Positions 34,741 through 43,678 of a stretch of DNA of 64,000 bases are shown piece by piece. A model generated the notes under the pieces. The model saw only the letters and a program-made list of their open reading frames with translations. It did no database searches and was not told the DNA's origin. The position numbers were made by a program, and so were the translations under genes. Position 1 is the first letter of the stretch. Each line of letters begins with the position of its first letter. This DNA is from Bacillus sp. V3-13 (GTDB lineage: Bacteria; Bacillota; Bacilli; Bacillales; Cytobacillaceae): positions 1-64,000 of the forward strand of contig NZ_PGUZ01000005.1 in the NCBI RefSeq assembly GCF_002860165.1, in the 5' to 3' direction.

Positions 34741-36615
34741 ATGAAAAAGTGGATTCCTGCCGCTTCGGGGCTAATAGCCGGTTTTATGGCGGCAACGGTA
34801 TTCTTTGCTGATTTTTCACCCGGACCGCGCAGCGAAGCAACAAATGACAGCAATCATAAAAGCAATGCTGAAAAGGTGTATGTGCCTTTTGGCGAACAGG
34901 ATGAGTATTATTTATTCGCCTCCGGCGGCCATTCCGGACAAATGTTTATTTACGGGGTGCCTTCGATGCGCCATATCCGCACGGTTCCGGTATTCTCCAA
35001 AGATTCAGCAACCGGTTATGGCTGGGATACTCATACGAAAGAAATGCTCGGCGATTACACATGGGGTGACCTCCATCACCCGGCGTTTTCTGAAACAAAG
35101 GGTGAATATGACGGAAAATACATGTTTGCCACAGATGTTGGCAACAGCCGTGCCGCAGCGATGAACTTGGAAACGTTTACAGTCAAGGATATTATCGATG
35201 TTCCAAATACAAGCGGCCCCCATTGTGCAGCGTTTGTAACTGAAAATACCGAGTACATGTTCCTGCCGACCCGCTTTGCCGTTCCGATTGGCAGAGAGTA
35301 CGCAACTCTTGATGAGTACAGCGAGAAGTACCGCGGCGTTATGTCGGCTGTCACATTTGACCAGAGCAGTGAAAAGCTGAACATTGCCTATCAAGTGGCT
35401 CTTCCGCCATGGTCTTATGATTTATCGGATGCCGGGAAAAAGGGATCAGCTGATTGGGCCGTCTTGACGACTTACAATACTGAAGAAGCGACAACAAACC
35501 TTGAAATCAATGCTTCCCAGGCGGACCGCGATTATATCGTTCTATTTAACTGGAAAGAGCTTGAACAGATGGTCAAGGATGGACAATATGATGAAGTAAC
35601 CGGACAAAAAATGATTTTCCCGGAAAAGCATAAAGGCGGAATTTATTTGGTCCCTGTAGCGAAGTCGCCTCACGGAGTCGATGTTACGCCGGATGGTAAA
35701 TACTTTATTGCTTCCGGCAAACTCGCACCTGCGATGACTGTATTTTCCTTTGAAAAAGCGTTCAAAGCGATTGAAAAAGGTGATTTTGCCGAAGAGCGCA
35801 ACGGCATTCCAGTTTTAAAATATGAATCTGTCATGGAAAGAGAAGTAAATCCGGAGAATGCGCTTGGACCGCTTCATACCCAGTTTGATGATAAAGGAAT
35901 GGCCTATACAACGATGTTCATCTCCTCTGAAATCGTCAAATGGGATCCGGCTACAGGGGAAACATTGGACCGCGTCCCTGTCCAATATTCACCCGGTCAT
36001 GCTGCTGCAGCTGAAGGGGATAGTGTTTCTCCTGATGGAAAGTATATTGTCGCATTAAATAAAATTGCCAAGGACAGCTATCTGTCTGTCGGTCCTTCCC
36101 ATCCGGAATCAATGCAGCTGATTGATTTACGCGGCAAGAAGATGGAGGTCATTCAATCGGCTCCCGTAAATCCTGAGCCGCATTATGCACAGATGATCAA
36201 AGCCGACAAAATTAAAACGATCTCCGTCTATCCGAAGGATGAGCAAAACAAAGATGCGGTTTATAAACAGGAGGATACAAAAATTGTCCGCAACGGCAAT
36301 GAAGTTCACGTTTACGGAATTGCGATGCGTTCGAAATTTATCTTTGATGCAAAAGCGGAGCGCCCTGATGAAATCGCGGTTAACGAAGGGGATAAAGTGT
36401 TTATCCACTTAACCAACATCGATTTCGACCAGGATATCACTCATGGGTTTGCGATTAACGGCTATGACCTGAATATTGAAGTACAGCCCGGACAGACAAA
36501 TACAGTCGAATTTACGGCCAATAAAGCCGGAACATTCCCGCTTTACTGTACGAATTTCTGCTCAGCCCTGCATCAGGAAATGACCGGTTATTTTCTGGTA
36601 AAACCAAAGAACTAA
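34741..36615 (+). CDS. nosZ: Nitrous-oxide reductase, clade II (Sec-dependent)
   Basis: Reduces N2O to N2 at the outer face of the membrane. The 624 residues comprise a Sec-type signal/anchor without a twin-arginine motif (clade II trait), a seven-bladed propeller and a C-terminal cupredoxin. All seven CuZ histidines appear: DLHHP, GPHCA, SPHGV, GPLHT, SPGHA and EPHYA. CuA ligands are in DITHGFA and the CTNFCSALHQEM segment near the C-terminus. AAGGTGGTG precedes the ATG. A hairpin follows the stop. Confidence 0.97.
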   Translation: MKKWIPAASGLIAGFMAATVFFADFSPGPRSEATNDSNHKSNAEKVYVPFGEQDEYYLFASGGHSGQMFIYGVPSMRHIRTVPVFSKDSATGYGWDTHTKEMLGDYTWGDLHHPAFSETKGEYDGKYMFATDVGNSRAAAMNLETFTVKDIIDVPNTSGPHCAAFVTENTEYMFLPTRFAVPIGREYATLDEYSEKYRGVMSAVTFDQSSEKLNIAYQVALPPWSYDLSDAGKKGSADWAVLTTYNTEEATTNLEINASQADRDYIVLFNWKELEQMVKDGQYDEVTGQKMIFPEKHKGGIYLVPVAKSPHGVDVTPDGKYFIASGKLAPAMTVFSFEKAFKAIEKGDFAEERNGIPVLKYESVMEREVNPENALGPLHTQFDDKGMAYTTMFISSEIVKWDPATGETLDRVPVQYSPGHAAAAEGDSVSPDGKYIVALNKIAKDSYLSVGPSHPESMQLIDLRGKKMEVIQSAPVNPEPHYAQMIKADKIKTISVYPKDEQNKDAVYKQEDTKIVRNGNEVHVYGIAMRSKFIFDAKAERPDEIAVNEGDKVFIHLTNIDFDQDITHGFAINGYDLNIEVQPGQTNTVEFTANKAGTFPLYCTNFCSALHQEMTGYFLVKPKN

Positions 36616-36623
36616 ATCCGGAA

Positions 36624-36662
36624 AAGGGTATCTATCCACACTTGATACCCTTATCCTTTTTC
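36624..36662 (+). terminator. Intra-operon hairpin after nosZ
   Basis: AAGGGTATC (36624-36632) pairs with GATACCCTT (36644-36652), followed by ATCCTTTTT. Likely a partial terminator or 3' stabiliser that keeps nosZ mRNA more abundant than nosB-F. Confidence 0.65.
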
Positions 36663-36679
36663 AGGAAGGTGTGATTACC

Positions 36680-37246
36680 TTGAAACAACAGCGATTATCC
36701 GGCATCTCGTCACTTTTTCTTATTTGTGCGGCAATACTGGTCACAGCATCAATTTTCTTTCCGTGGTGGAGAATGGAGTTTTTTGCTCCGCAATATCCGG
36801 AAGGACTGAATATTATCGTCTATCCGAATAAATTGGACGGTCAAATTGATATCGTCAATGGACTGAATCATTACATCGGCATGGCCGGATTCAGCGAAGA
36901 AAACTTTCCTGAGCTAAATTATTTAGTTTATATGATCGGCGGTCTGGCGGCTTTAACGGTGGTGACAGCTTTGCTGCGCAGGAAATCAATCCTGTATGGC
37001 CTCATTGCTGTTTTTATGGCGGGCGGATTGCTTGGTGTTTATGATTTATACCGCTGGCTCAACAATTTTGGTACGAACTTAAGCCCGACGGCTCCGATCA
37101 AGGTAGATCCTTTCGTCCCGCCTATTTTGGGAGAAAACCAGATTGCCAACTTTATTACAACGAGCTATTTGGGGATACGATCGTACTTGATCATGGCTGC
37201 GTTTGTTCTGATTTTGATTCCGCTATGGAAGGACCGGCGCAGATGA
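36680..37246 (+). CDS. nosB: Nos-cluster membrane protein (NosB-like)
   Basis: A 188-residue integral membrane protein with four predicted helices (about 12-28, 84-100, 103-120, 160-180) and a large outside loop containing FPWWRMEFFAPQYPEGL and GLNHYIGM. This pattern is conserved directly after nosZ in clade II clusters; its task is unknown. The start is TTG 36680, 8 nt after AGGAAGGTG; GTG 36671 overlaps that site. Overlaps nosD by ATGA. Confidence 0.82.
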   Translation: MKQQRLSGISSLFLICAAILVTASIFFPWWRMEFFAPQYPEGLNIIVYPNKLDGQIDIVNGLNHYIGMAGFSEENFPELNYLVYMIGGLAALTVVTALLRRKSILYGLIAVFMAGGLLGVYDLYRWLNNFGTNLSPTAPIKVDPFVPPILGENQIANFITTSYLGIRSYLIMAAFVLILIPLWKDRRR

Positions 37247-38580
37247 AAAAGTTGACCGCCTTTTTCTTTCTGACCGCCATTGTCATATTCGGATGGCCTG
37301 ATGATCGGGTTGCAGCCGCAGAAGATCTGCAGGCGCTGATTGATTCAGCCGAAGAAGGCGCCGTCCTCAAGCTGGAAAACAAGATTTATCATGGCAATAT
37401 CACGATTTCTAAACCACTGACGCTAACCGGTTCGGCACGGACCATCATTGAAGGGGACGGTACAGGAAATGTTGTTTCGATTGATGCCACTGGAGTTGAA
37501 CTGCACGATCTTACTGTCAGTGGCAGCAGCATGAATCGAAACTCAGCCGAGGAATATGCGGCCGTTAAAATCTACTCGGACCACAACATATTGGACAATT
37601 TAACAGTTAAGAATTCGTATCACGGCATTTATTTAAGCGAAGCAGATCATAATACGATCAAAAACACCGTCATTTCCGGGAGCGGAAAAGGAGAAATTGC
37701 CGGACAGGGCAACGGTCTCCATGTGTATTACTCAAATAACAATACGTTTGAAAACAACCGGATCTCAGGCTCAAGGGACGGAATGTTTTTTGATTACGCA
37801 AACGATAACCGAACCATTGACAATCACATTAGTGAAACACGATATGGGCTCCATTATATGTACTCTGATGATAATATCTTTGAAGGCAACGTCTTTACCC
37901 TGAATGGCGGCGGTGCCGCTGTGATGCATTCCAACCGGCTGAAATTGACCAACAACGAATTTATTTTCAATTATGGCCACAAGTCTTTCGGTCTGCTGAT
38001 TTTATCAGCTAATGACAATGAAATTGAGAATAACACTTTCTATCTGAATAAAAGAGGGTTATATATAGATCAATCTTCGCGAAACATGATTACCAATAAT
38101 CGCATCATCCAAAATCAAATTGGCATTGAACTGTGGGCCAGCTCAAACGAACAGGTTTTTTCAGGGAACCAAATTCATACAAATTCGATCCCTGCGATCA
38201 CCCTGGGCGGGAGCGGCGATCATTCATGGGGTGCAAATGGAACAGGAAACGATTGGGGATCGCAGTTTCCGTTAACTGACTTGGACCAAAACGGGATTGG
38301 CGATCAGCCGGTTTCCTATTATTCTTCGCTTTATGAACAAATCGAAGATCAGGAATTAACCTATTTATTTTTCAAAAGCCCGGCATTAAAGCTGTTTGAC
38401 AGAATCAACGGGCTTTTGCAAAAAAATGACAAAATGCTGGAAGACCCCGATCCGCTTGTGAAAACAACACACAATCAAAAGGGTTGGCTTATATTCGCCG
38501 GCGTGATTGCTCTGCTCATATTATTAAAAGGGAGAAATCGACTATGTATTACATTTGGAAGGAATGGAAGGAAAGCATAA
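37243..38580 (+). CDS. nosD: NosD copper-centre maturation protein
   Basis: Exported right-handed beta-helix protein required for CuZ assembly of NosZ. The 445 residues have an N-terminal signal peptide (about 1-25), then many CASH/parallel beta-helix repeats of the NxI-NNxF type (e.g. NNTFENNRISGS, DDNIFEGNVFTLN), and a C-terminal membrane helix (about 422-438). ATG 37243 follows GGAAGG. The C-terminus overlaps nosY by 37 nt. Works with the NosF-NosY ABC transporter. Confidence 0.95.
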   Translation: MKKLTAFFFLTAIVIFGWPDDRVAAAEDLQALIDSAEEGAVLKLENKIYHGNITISKPLTLTGSARTIIEGDGTGNVVSIDATGVELHDLTVSGSSMNRNSAEEYAAVKIYSDHNILDNLTVKNSYHGIYLSEADHNTIKNTVISGSGKGEIAGQGNGLHVYYSNNNTFENNRISGSRDGMFFDYANDNRTIDNHISETRYGLHYMYSDDNIFEGNVFTLNGGGAAVMHSNRLKLTNNEFIFNYGHKSFGLLILSANDNEIENNTFYLNKRGLYIDQSSRNMITNNRIIQNQIGIELWASSNEQVFSGNQIHTNSIPAITLGGSGDHSWGANGTGNDWGSQFPLTDLDQNGIGDQPVSYYSSLYEQIEDQELTYLFFKSPALKLFDRINGLLQKNDKMLEDPDPLVKTTHNQKGWLIFAGVIALLILLKGRNRLCITFGRNGRKA

Positions 38581-39341
38581 GAGGAAAAGGATTCTGGCTC
38601 GCTGGTATCATCATTGTCGTGCTTTCGGCCGCCTTGCTGTTCCAGTCTTCTGTTCTTTCATTTGACAAGGGATTCTACATCGTCCTGATCAACCTGTTTG
38701 ATGCATTTATTTATGTGATTCCCGTGCTCTGCCTGTTTCTCAGCGCCTTTTCAGTCTATCAGGAAAAAGAACAAAAAACGCTGATCATGCTGCTCTCCAA
38801 ACAGGAAAGCTATTTCACGTTTCTCGTCAAAAAAAGCCTGGCTATCCACGTTGTATTAACCGGCTTGATATTGATATGGTTCTTTATCTATTTAGTGCCG
38901 CTGAAATTTTATTTTCAACCCGATTTAAGCGCCTATTTAACCTTTATCTTCGCGGTTCTCTGCTTAATGATCGTTTTCATTCAAATCGGGGCCTTCATTG
39001 GCAGCATCGGCAGGTCGAAAATCCAAATTGTTGGCTTTACCGTTCTTATTTGGTTCTATTTTTTCTTTTTACACGATATCGTCCTGCTCTCCCTGCTTCC
39101 TGACGTATCCTATGAAAATGTCAAACTCTTTTCGGCCGCTTTTTTTCTAAACCCGATTCAAGCTGTTCGCGTTTACCTGGAATCAGGGCTTGGCGTTTAC
39201 ACATCCGGGCATATGTCCAAGCTGTTCGAATCGTTTTTATGGACAAAACCCGCGATCTTTTTAACAGCAAATCTGGTGATCTGGCTGACAATCTCTATGG
39301 CAGCCTCGGTCACGATGCACCGCAAGGAGGGATATGAATGA
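38544..39341 (+). CDS. nosY: ABC transporter permease NosY
   Basis: Membrane half of the ABC-2-type transporter that couples to NosD in NosZ copper/sulfur assembly. The 265 residues have six hydrophobic helices, a cytosolic EKEQKTLIMLLSKQESYF coupling segment (about 75-92) and a large loop before the last helix. ATG 38544 follows AAAGGGAG by 9 nt; the longer frame to 38484 is not needed. Overlaps nosD upstream and nosF downstream (ATGA). Confidence 0.92.
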   Translation: MYYIWKEWKESIRGKGFWLAGIIIVVLSAALLFQSSVLSFDKGFYIVLINLFDAFIYVIPVLCLFLSAFSVYQEKEQKTLIMLLSKQESYFTFLVKKSLAIHVVLTGLILIWFFIYLVPLKFYFQPDLSAYLTFIFAVLCLMIVFIQIGAFIGSIGRSKIQIVGFTVLIWFYFFFLHDIVLLSLLPDVSYENVKLFSAAFFLNPIQAVRVYLESGLGVYTSGHMSKLFESFLWTKPAIFLTANLVIWLTISMAASVTMHRKEGYE

Positions 39342-40027
39342 TTGAAGTAACCGGATTGACGCAGGGATTTGGCAAAAAAATCGTTCTCGCCGATGTCGAC
39401 CTGCGGATTGAAAAAAATGAGATTTGTGCTCTGGTCGGAAGAAATGGAGCCGGGAAATCGACTTTTATCAACAGCCTGCTTGGCCTCCTCCCTGTTAAAA
39501 AGGGAATGGTGAAAATTAATAATATCGTCCGAACGGGAAAGAAGCGAACATTGCGGAACGAAATTGCCTTTCTTCCTGAAAAATTCATGCTTTATCCTGC
39601 GTTAACAGGCATGGAAAATATGTTGTTTTTCGCCGGAACTGGAAGCGGAAAGCCCGATCTGACGGAAATCGAAAATGCGTTAAAAGCAGTGAATCTTTGG
39701 AAAGACCGCGATGTAAAGGTCAAAAAATATTCGAAAGGAATGCTGCAGCGGCTCGGGCTTGCGGTTACACTTTACCAGGATGCAGATATTCTGATTCTTG
39801 ATGAACCGACAAGCGGGATTGATCCGATGGGACGGCAGGAAATCCTCGAAGTGTTGAAATCGTTGTCCGGAAAAACGATCCTCCTCTCATCCCACCATCT
39901 TGACGAAATCAAGCAGGTATGCACACATGTCGCATTTTTGGAAAACAGCATCATCAAAAAGTATACGGTAAATGAATTTATGCAAGTACAAAGATTGGGG
40001 GATTACGATAATGAAAAAGTTGTATAG
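39338..40027 (+). CDS. nosF: ABC transporter ATPase NosF
   Basis: ATPase partner of NosY. The 229 residues show Walker A GRNGAGKST (about 34), a signature-like YSKGMLQRLGLA (about 130), Walker B ILILDEPTSG (about 150) and the switch histidine in LSSHHLDE (about 182). AAGGAGG is upstream. Overlaps nosY by 4 nt and the following lipoprotein by 17 nt. Confidence 0.95.
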   Translation: MIEVTGLTQGFGKKIVLADVDLRIEKNEICALVGRNGAGKSTFINSLLGLLPVKKGMVKINNIVRTGKKRTLRNEIAFLPEKFMLYPALTGMENMLFFAGTGSGKPDLTEIENALKAVNLWKDRDVKVKKYSKGMLQRLGLAVTLYQDADILILDEPTSGIDPMGRQEILEVLKSLSGKTILLSSHHLDEIKQVCTHVAFLENSIIKKYTVNEFMQVQRLGDYDNEKVV

Positions 40028-40913
40028 CGGATTGATCATCTTCCTCTTGATCCTGTTATCCGGCTGCAGTGAAAGTAATGATTGGGAAGTAAATTTTACA
40101 AAGCCGCTCTATTTTTCAAAAGATAAGCCGGTCCCTTTTGAAATCAAGGTAACCGATGGAGATAAAGCAGTCGAAGGATTGCAGGTTTCGGCCGCGCTTT
40201 CGATGGTCAATATGGATCATGGCAGCTTTGACATTGCCCTTGCCGAAAAAGGAGATGGCGTTTATGCCGGAGAGGCAGAGCTGCCAATGGGCGGCGAGTG
40301 GGAAATCGTTTTTACGATGGAAAAGGACGGCAAAGAAACGGAGAAAGTTGTTCAATATGAAGTGAAGGATGCCAAGGGAGTTGCCACCTTAAACGGTGAG
40401 TGGATTACCAATGATGACCTTGAGTTTTACCGTTTTATTAACAAGCTTCATATCGAAATGAGCCGCGAAGCCGATACGGAAAAATATAAAGGAAAAGCTT
40501 TGGAAGAAGCCATGGCCTACTGGGATGCGCAGGAAAAATTGAATGAAGACAAAAACCAGCTGTTAACGCAAATTATCCGCCTTCGTTCCATGGCATTGCT
40601 CGCGCGTGAAAAGGGTCATAAAGCTTCGCCGGATGAAGTAAAGGCTGAGATTGACCAAGCCCGGGAGCAATATCAGCAATCGGAAGCAGCCAAAAAATTA
40701 ATCAATGACTTTGGCGAAGATAAATTTTGGGATATCGAACAGAAGCAATATGAGATGATCGTGCTCTCGCAAAAGGTTCAACAGGATTTGATCGAAAGAG
40801 TAACAAAAGAAAATCCTGAAGCAGATGAACAGGAAATCCAATATCTTGCACAAAAAGAATACGAAGAATTGCTTGTTTCACAGGTTAATTCGATGGAGAT
40901 TATGTTCTTATAA
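40011..40913 (+). CDS. Lipoprotein with FixH/YtkA-like and SurA-like domains
   Basis: Last gene of the nos operon, 300 residues. A signal peptide ends in the lipobox LLSGC (about 20). Residues 28-125 resemble the FixH/YtkA beta-sandwich (KPVPFEIKVTDGDKAVEGLQV, MVNMDHGSFDIAL). Residues 128-300 are helical, charged and begin VATLNGEWITNDDLEFYRF, like SurA/PrsA N-terminal chaperone domains. NosL lipoproteins usually hold this spot, but the Cys/Met copper motifs of NosL are absent. A chaperone or metal-delivery role for NosZ is inferred. ATG 40011 follows GGGGGA and overlaps nosF. Confidence 0.78.
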   Translation: MKKLYSGLIIFLLILLSGCSESNDWEVNFTKPLYFSKDKPVPFEIKVTDGDKAVEGLQVSAALSMVNMDHGSFDIALAEKGDGVYAGEAELPMGGEWEIVFTMEKDGKETEKVVQYEVKDAKGVATLNGEWITNDDLEFYRFINKLHIEMSREADTEKYKGKALEEAMAYWDAQEKLNEDKNQLLTQIIRLRSMALLAREKGHKASPDEVKAEIDQAREQYQQSEAAKKLINDFGEDKFWDIEQKQYEMIVLSQKVQQDLIERVTKENPEADEQEIQYLAQKEYEELLVSQVNSMEIMFL

Positions 40914-40917
40914 TATT

Positions 40918-40948
40918 AAAATGCCTTTGATGGGCATTTTTTGTTTTT
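40918..40948 (+). terminator. Terminator of the nos operon
   Basis: AAAATGCC/GGCATTTT around TTTGATG, followed by TTGTTTTTTT, 5 nt after the lipoprotein stop. Confidence 0.82.
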
Positions 40949-40959
40949 TTAATAATTTT

Positions 40960-40975
40960 GTGAGTGATTACTCAC
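40960..40975. promoter_or_regulatory. TetR-type operator 1
   Basis: GTGAGTGATTACTCAC: 6-bp arms GTGAGT/ACTCAC around four bases. Identical to the copy at 41009 and placed just upstream of the -35 hexamer. Confidence 0.8.
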
Positions 40976-41004
40976 TTTACAAATAAATCATTTCGTTTTA
41001 GAAT
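40976..41004 (+). promoter_or_regulatory. Sigma-A promoter of the ABC-TetR operon
   Basis: TTTACA (40976-40981), 17 nt, TAGAAT (40999-41004). It fills the gap between the two operator copies exactly. Confidence 0.78.
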
Positions 41005-41008
41005 AACA

Positions 41009-41024
41009 GTGAGTGATTACTCAC
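41009..41024. promoter_or_regulatory. TetR-type operator 2
   Basis: Second identical GTGAGTGATTACTCAC, covering the expected transcription start, 49 bp from the first copy. Binding here would block initiation. Confidence 0.8.
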
Positions 41025-41048
41025 TTTCATAAAGGAGATGACCTTCGT

Positions 41049-41771
41049 ATGGAAAAGAACATTATATCCATCCAGAATGTTTCCAAGTCTTTTGGGAATC
41101 AGCAAGTGCTCATTGATATTAACCTGGATATAAAAATGGGCGAAATTTTTGGGTTTCTTGGTCCTTCCGGGGCAGGAAAGACGACACTCGTAAAGCAGTT
41201 AGTCGGTCTCGACATTCCTACAGAAGGAAGCAATTTTATTTTCAATCAAAAAATGCCGTCCTTGTCCCTGATTGAAAGGATCGGGTATATGGCTCAGTCC
41301 GACGCCCTGTATGGTGAATTGTCCGCAAAGGAAAACCTGGAGTTTTTCGCTTCTCTTTATCGTTTAAAAGGCCGAGAACGCCAGCAAAGAATGAATGAAG
41401 TAATGGAAATCGTTCAGCTCTCAGAACATATGACAAAGCTCGTATCCAATTATTCCGGGGGGATGAAGCGCCGCTTGTCGCTGGCGATTGCATTGCTTCA
41501 TGAACCCGAGCTGCTTATTCTCGATGAACCGACCGTCGGCATTGACCCTGTATTAAGAAAAAACATTTGGGAAAGCTTCTATGCGCTTAAAAGAAAAGGA
41601 ACGACTATCATTGTCACGACCCATGTCATGGACGAAGCGGAAAAATGCGACCGGCTTGGCATGATTCGCTACGGACGGCTGATTGCGGTTGGATCTCCGG
41701 CAGAATTAAAAGCAAATACCGGGACTGCCAATATCGAAGAAGCATTTTTAAGCTATGGAGGTGCTAAATAA
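41049..41771 (+). CDS. ABC transporter ATP-binding protein (drug-exporter type)
   Basis: ATPase of an ABC-2 exporter, 240 residues: Walker A GPSGAGKTT (about 40), signature YSGGMKRRLS (about 138), Walker B LLILDEPTVG (about 158), and TTHVMDEAEKCDRLG. The DrrA/YhfQ-like class suggests drug, lipid or antibiotic export; the substrate is unknown. AAAGGAGATG precedes ATG 41049. Controlled by the twin operators upstream, and coupled to the permease by TAATG. Confidence 0.9.
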   Translation: MEKNIISIQNVSKSFGNQQVLIDINLDIKMGEIFGFLGPSGAGKTTLVKQLVGLDIPTEGSNFIFNQKMPSLSLIERIGYMAQSDALYGELSAKENLEFFASLYRLKGRERQQRMNEVMEIVQLSEHMTKLVSNYSGGMKRRLSLAIALLHEPELLILDEPTVGIDPVLRKNIWESFYALKRKGTTIIVTTHVMDEAEKCDRLGMIRYGRLIAVGSPAELKANTGTANIEEAFLSYGGAK

Positions 41772-42796
41772 TGAGAATTGGTGCATTGGTGCTAAGAATT
41801 TTGCGGCAATTTTTGCGTGATAAGCGGACGATGGCGTTGATGATTTTAGCCCCGATCTTGATACTATCAATGCTTCATCTTGTCTTTAATGGCGATGATT
41901 ACACTCCGAAAATCGGACTGGTTGGCTTTCCCGGGCAAGTTATTAATCAACTGGACTTGGAAGATGCCAAAATATCAGAATATGAATCTGCCAAACTGGC
42001 AAAAATAGATTTATCGGAACAAGAAATAGATGCATATCTAAAACTCGATGGGCAAACACCTTCTGTCGTTTTGGAAGGAAGTGATCCGAGCGTAAATGGA
42101 GCTGTTATGAAATGGATGCAAAAGGCGCTTAAACCTCTCCAGCCAGATCGTGCACCTGAACCGGAGGTCGATTATTACCACGGCTCCAGCGAAATGGGAC
42201 AGTTTGATTATTTTGGCCCCGTTCTGCTTGGATTTTTCGCCTTTTTCTTTGTTTTTTTGATCGCCGGTGTCTCGTTCCTGCGCGAAAGAACAACTGGAAC
42301 ATTGGAGAGGCTTCTATCGAGTCCACTGCGGCGCTGGGAAATTGTCATCGGCTATGTGCTTGGCTTCGGAATCTTCACGATGCTCCAGGCGGGAATCATC
42401 GCCTGGTATGCAATTTATGTTTTAAATATGATGATGGAAGGGTCCTTCTTCTACGTGCTGCTCATTACGCTGATTTTGTCTTTGTCGGCACTTACACTCG
42501 GAATCCTTTTATCGGCCTTTGCAAACAATGAACTGCAAATGATTCAGTTTATTCCAATCGTCGTCGTTCCGCAAATTTTCTTTTCCGGGCTATTTAATCT
42601 GGAGACGGTTTCTGATTGGTTGAGCTGGATTGGCCCGTTCACACCACTTTATTATGCAGCTGATGCTTTAAGGGACGTCATGGTGCGCGGGTATGGACTC
42701 GGTGAGATTTATATAAATTTACTTGTGCTGGCCGGATTCTCCACCCTATTTATGTTCTTGAACATCATTACATTGAAAAGATACCGAAAAATATAA
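41771..42796 (+). CDS. ABC-2 type transporter permease
   Basis: Membrane partner of the preceding ATPase, 341 residues. One N-terminal helix (about 22-40), an extracytoplasmic domain of about 120 residues, then five helices (about 155-340) with the ABC-2 hallmark RERTTGTLERLLSSPLRRWE (about 175). The last A of the ATPase stop is the first base of its ATG. Drug or lipid export is inferred from class. Confidence 0.92.
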   Translation: MRIGALVLRILRQFLRDKRTMALMILAPILILSMLHLVFNGDDYTPKIGLVGFPGQVINQLDLEDAKISEYESAKLAKIDLSEQEIDAYLKLDGQTPSVVLEGSDPSVNGAVMKWMQKALKPLQPDRAPEPEVDYYHGSSEMGQFDYFGPVLLGFFAFFFVFLIAGVSFLRERTTGTLERLLSSPLRRWEIVIGYVLGFGIFTMLQAGIIAWYAIYVLNMMMEGSFFYVLLITLILSLSALTLGILLSAFANNELQMIQFIPIVVVPQIFFSGLFNLETVSDWLSWIGPFTPLYYAADALRDVMVRGYGLGEIYINLLVLAGFSTLFMFLNIITLKRYRKI

Positions 42797-42875
42797 AATC
42801 AACTCTGATTCACTTTTAAAATAATTTCCTTTACAATGTTATTTAATGGACAAAAATGTGATGAGGGAGCAAAAA

Positions 42876-43529
42876 ATGTCGGACCAGGATTCTATCATTG
42901 AAGAATTTTTTGAAGAGGAAAAGGAAGGCTTAACGGAGAAACAGAAAAAAATCATCGCCGCCGCGGTTGAGTCTTTTTCAGAAAAAGGCTTTGCCGCCAC
43001 TTCAACGAGCGAGATTGCCAAGAAAGCCGGCGTTGCGGAAGGAACGATTTTCCGGCATTATAAAACGAAAAAAGACTTGTTAATGTCAATCGTTGTTCCA
43101 ATGATGGCCAAATTTATCGCTCCGTTTGTGATAAACGATTTAAATAAGGTTCTGAATACGAGGTATGAGAACTATGAAGATTTTTTAAGGGCGATGATCG
43201 AAAACAGGATATTATTTTTTAAAAATAATTTGCCGCTTTTCAAGATCCTGTTACAGGAAATACCGTTCCATCCAGAACTAAAAAAACTCTTTAAAGAACA
43301 TTTAGGAGAAAAGGTTTACGAGCGCTTCAGAGAGCTTATCCTTTTCTATCAGGCCAAAGGCCAAATTATCGACATACCCCCATACAGCGTTGTCCGGCTT
43401 ACAGCATCATCGATATTTGGTTATTTGATCGGCCGCTACCTGCTGTTTCCGGAAGAGGACTGGGATGAAGATTCAGAGATTGAACGGACCATCCAATTTA
43501 TTATGCATGGCTTATCCCCGAAAGAGTGA
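42876..43529 (+). CDS. TetR/AcrR family repressor
   Basis: A 217-residue repressor with a helix-turn-helix at about residues 20-65 (IAAAVESFSEKGFAATSTSEIAKKAGVAEGT is split by a turn; IFRHYKTKKDLL follows) and a helical ligand-binding half. ATG 42876 follows AGGGAG by 6 nt; upstream in-frame ATG 42846 lacks a site. As the third gene behind the twin operators it probably represses this operon and itself, releasing on binding the exported compound. Confidence 0.9.
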   Translation: MSDQDSIIEEFFEEEKEGLTEKQKKIIAAAVESFSEKGFAATSTSEIAKKAGVAEGTIFRHYKTKKDLLMSIVVPMMAKFIAPFVINDLNKVLNTRYENYEDFLRAMIENRILFFKNNLPLFKILLQEIPFHPELKKLFKEHLGEKVYERFRELILFYQAKGQIIDIPPYSVVRLTASSIFGYLIGRYLLFPEEDWDEDSEIERTIQFIMHGLSPKE

Positions 43530-43562
43530 AGGCCCGGATCTGAGCGGATCCGGGCCTTTATT
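43529..43562 (+). terminator. Terminator of the ABC-TetR operon
   Basis: AAGGCCCGGATC pairs with GATCCGGGCCTT around TGAGCG, followed by TATTTTATT. Confidence 0.85.
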
Positions 43563-43678
43563 TTATTCGATTTCAGATTTCGCGGAAATGTCGTCTGTTT
43601 TCGCGGATAAAATGTTAACGCCAACCAGATTAAGGGCCTGAAATCGACTTTCTTTCCGATGGTTTAAGAGAATCTCAC

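Noticed and set aside
40011-40913. NosL identity for the last nos gene
   Set aside because: The expected NosL copper-binding Cys/Met motifs are absent; the sequence fits FixH/YtkA-like and SurA-like domains better.
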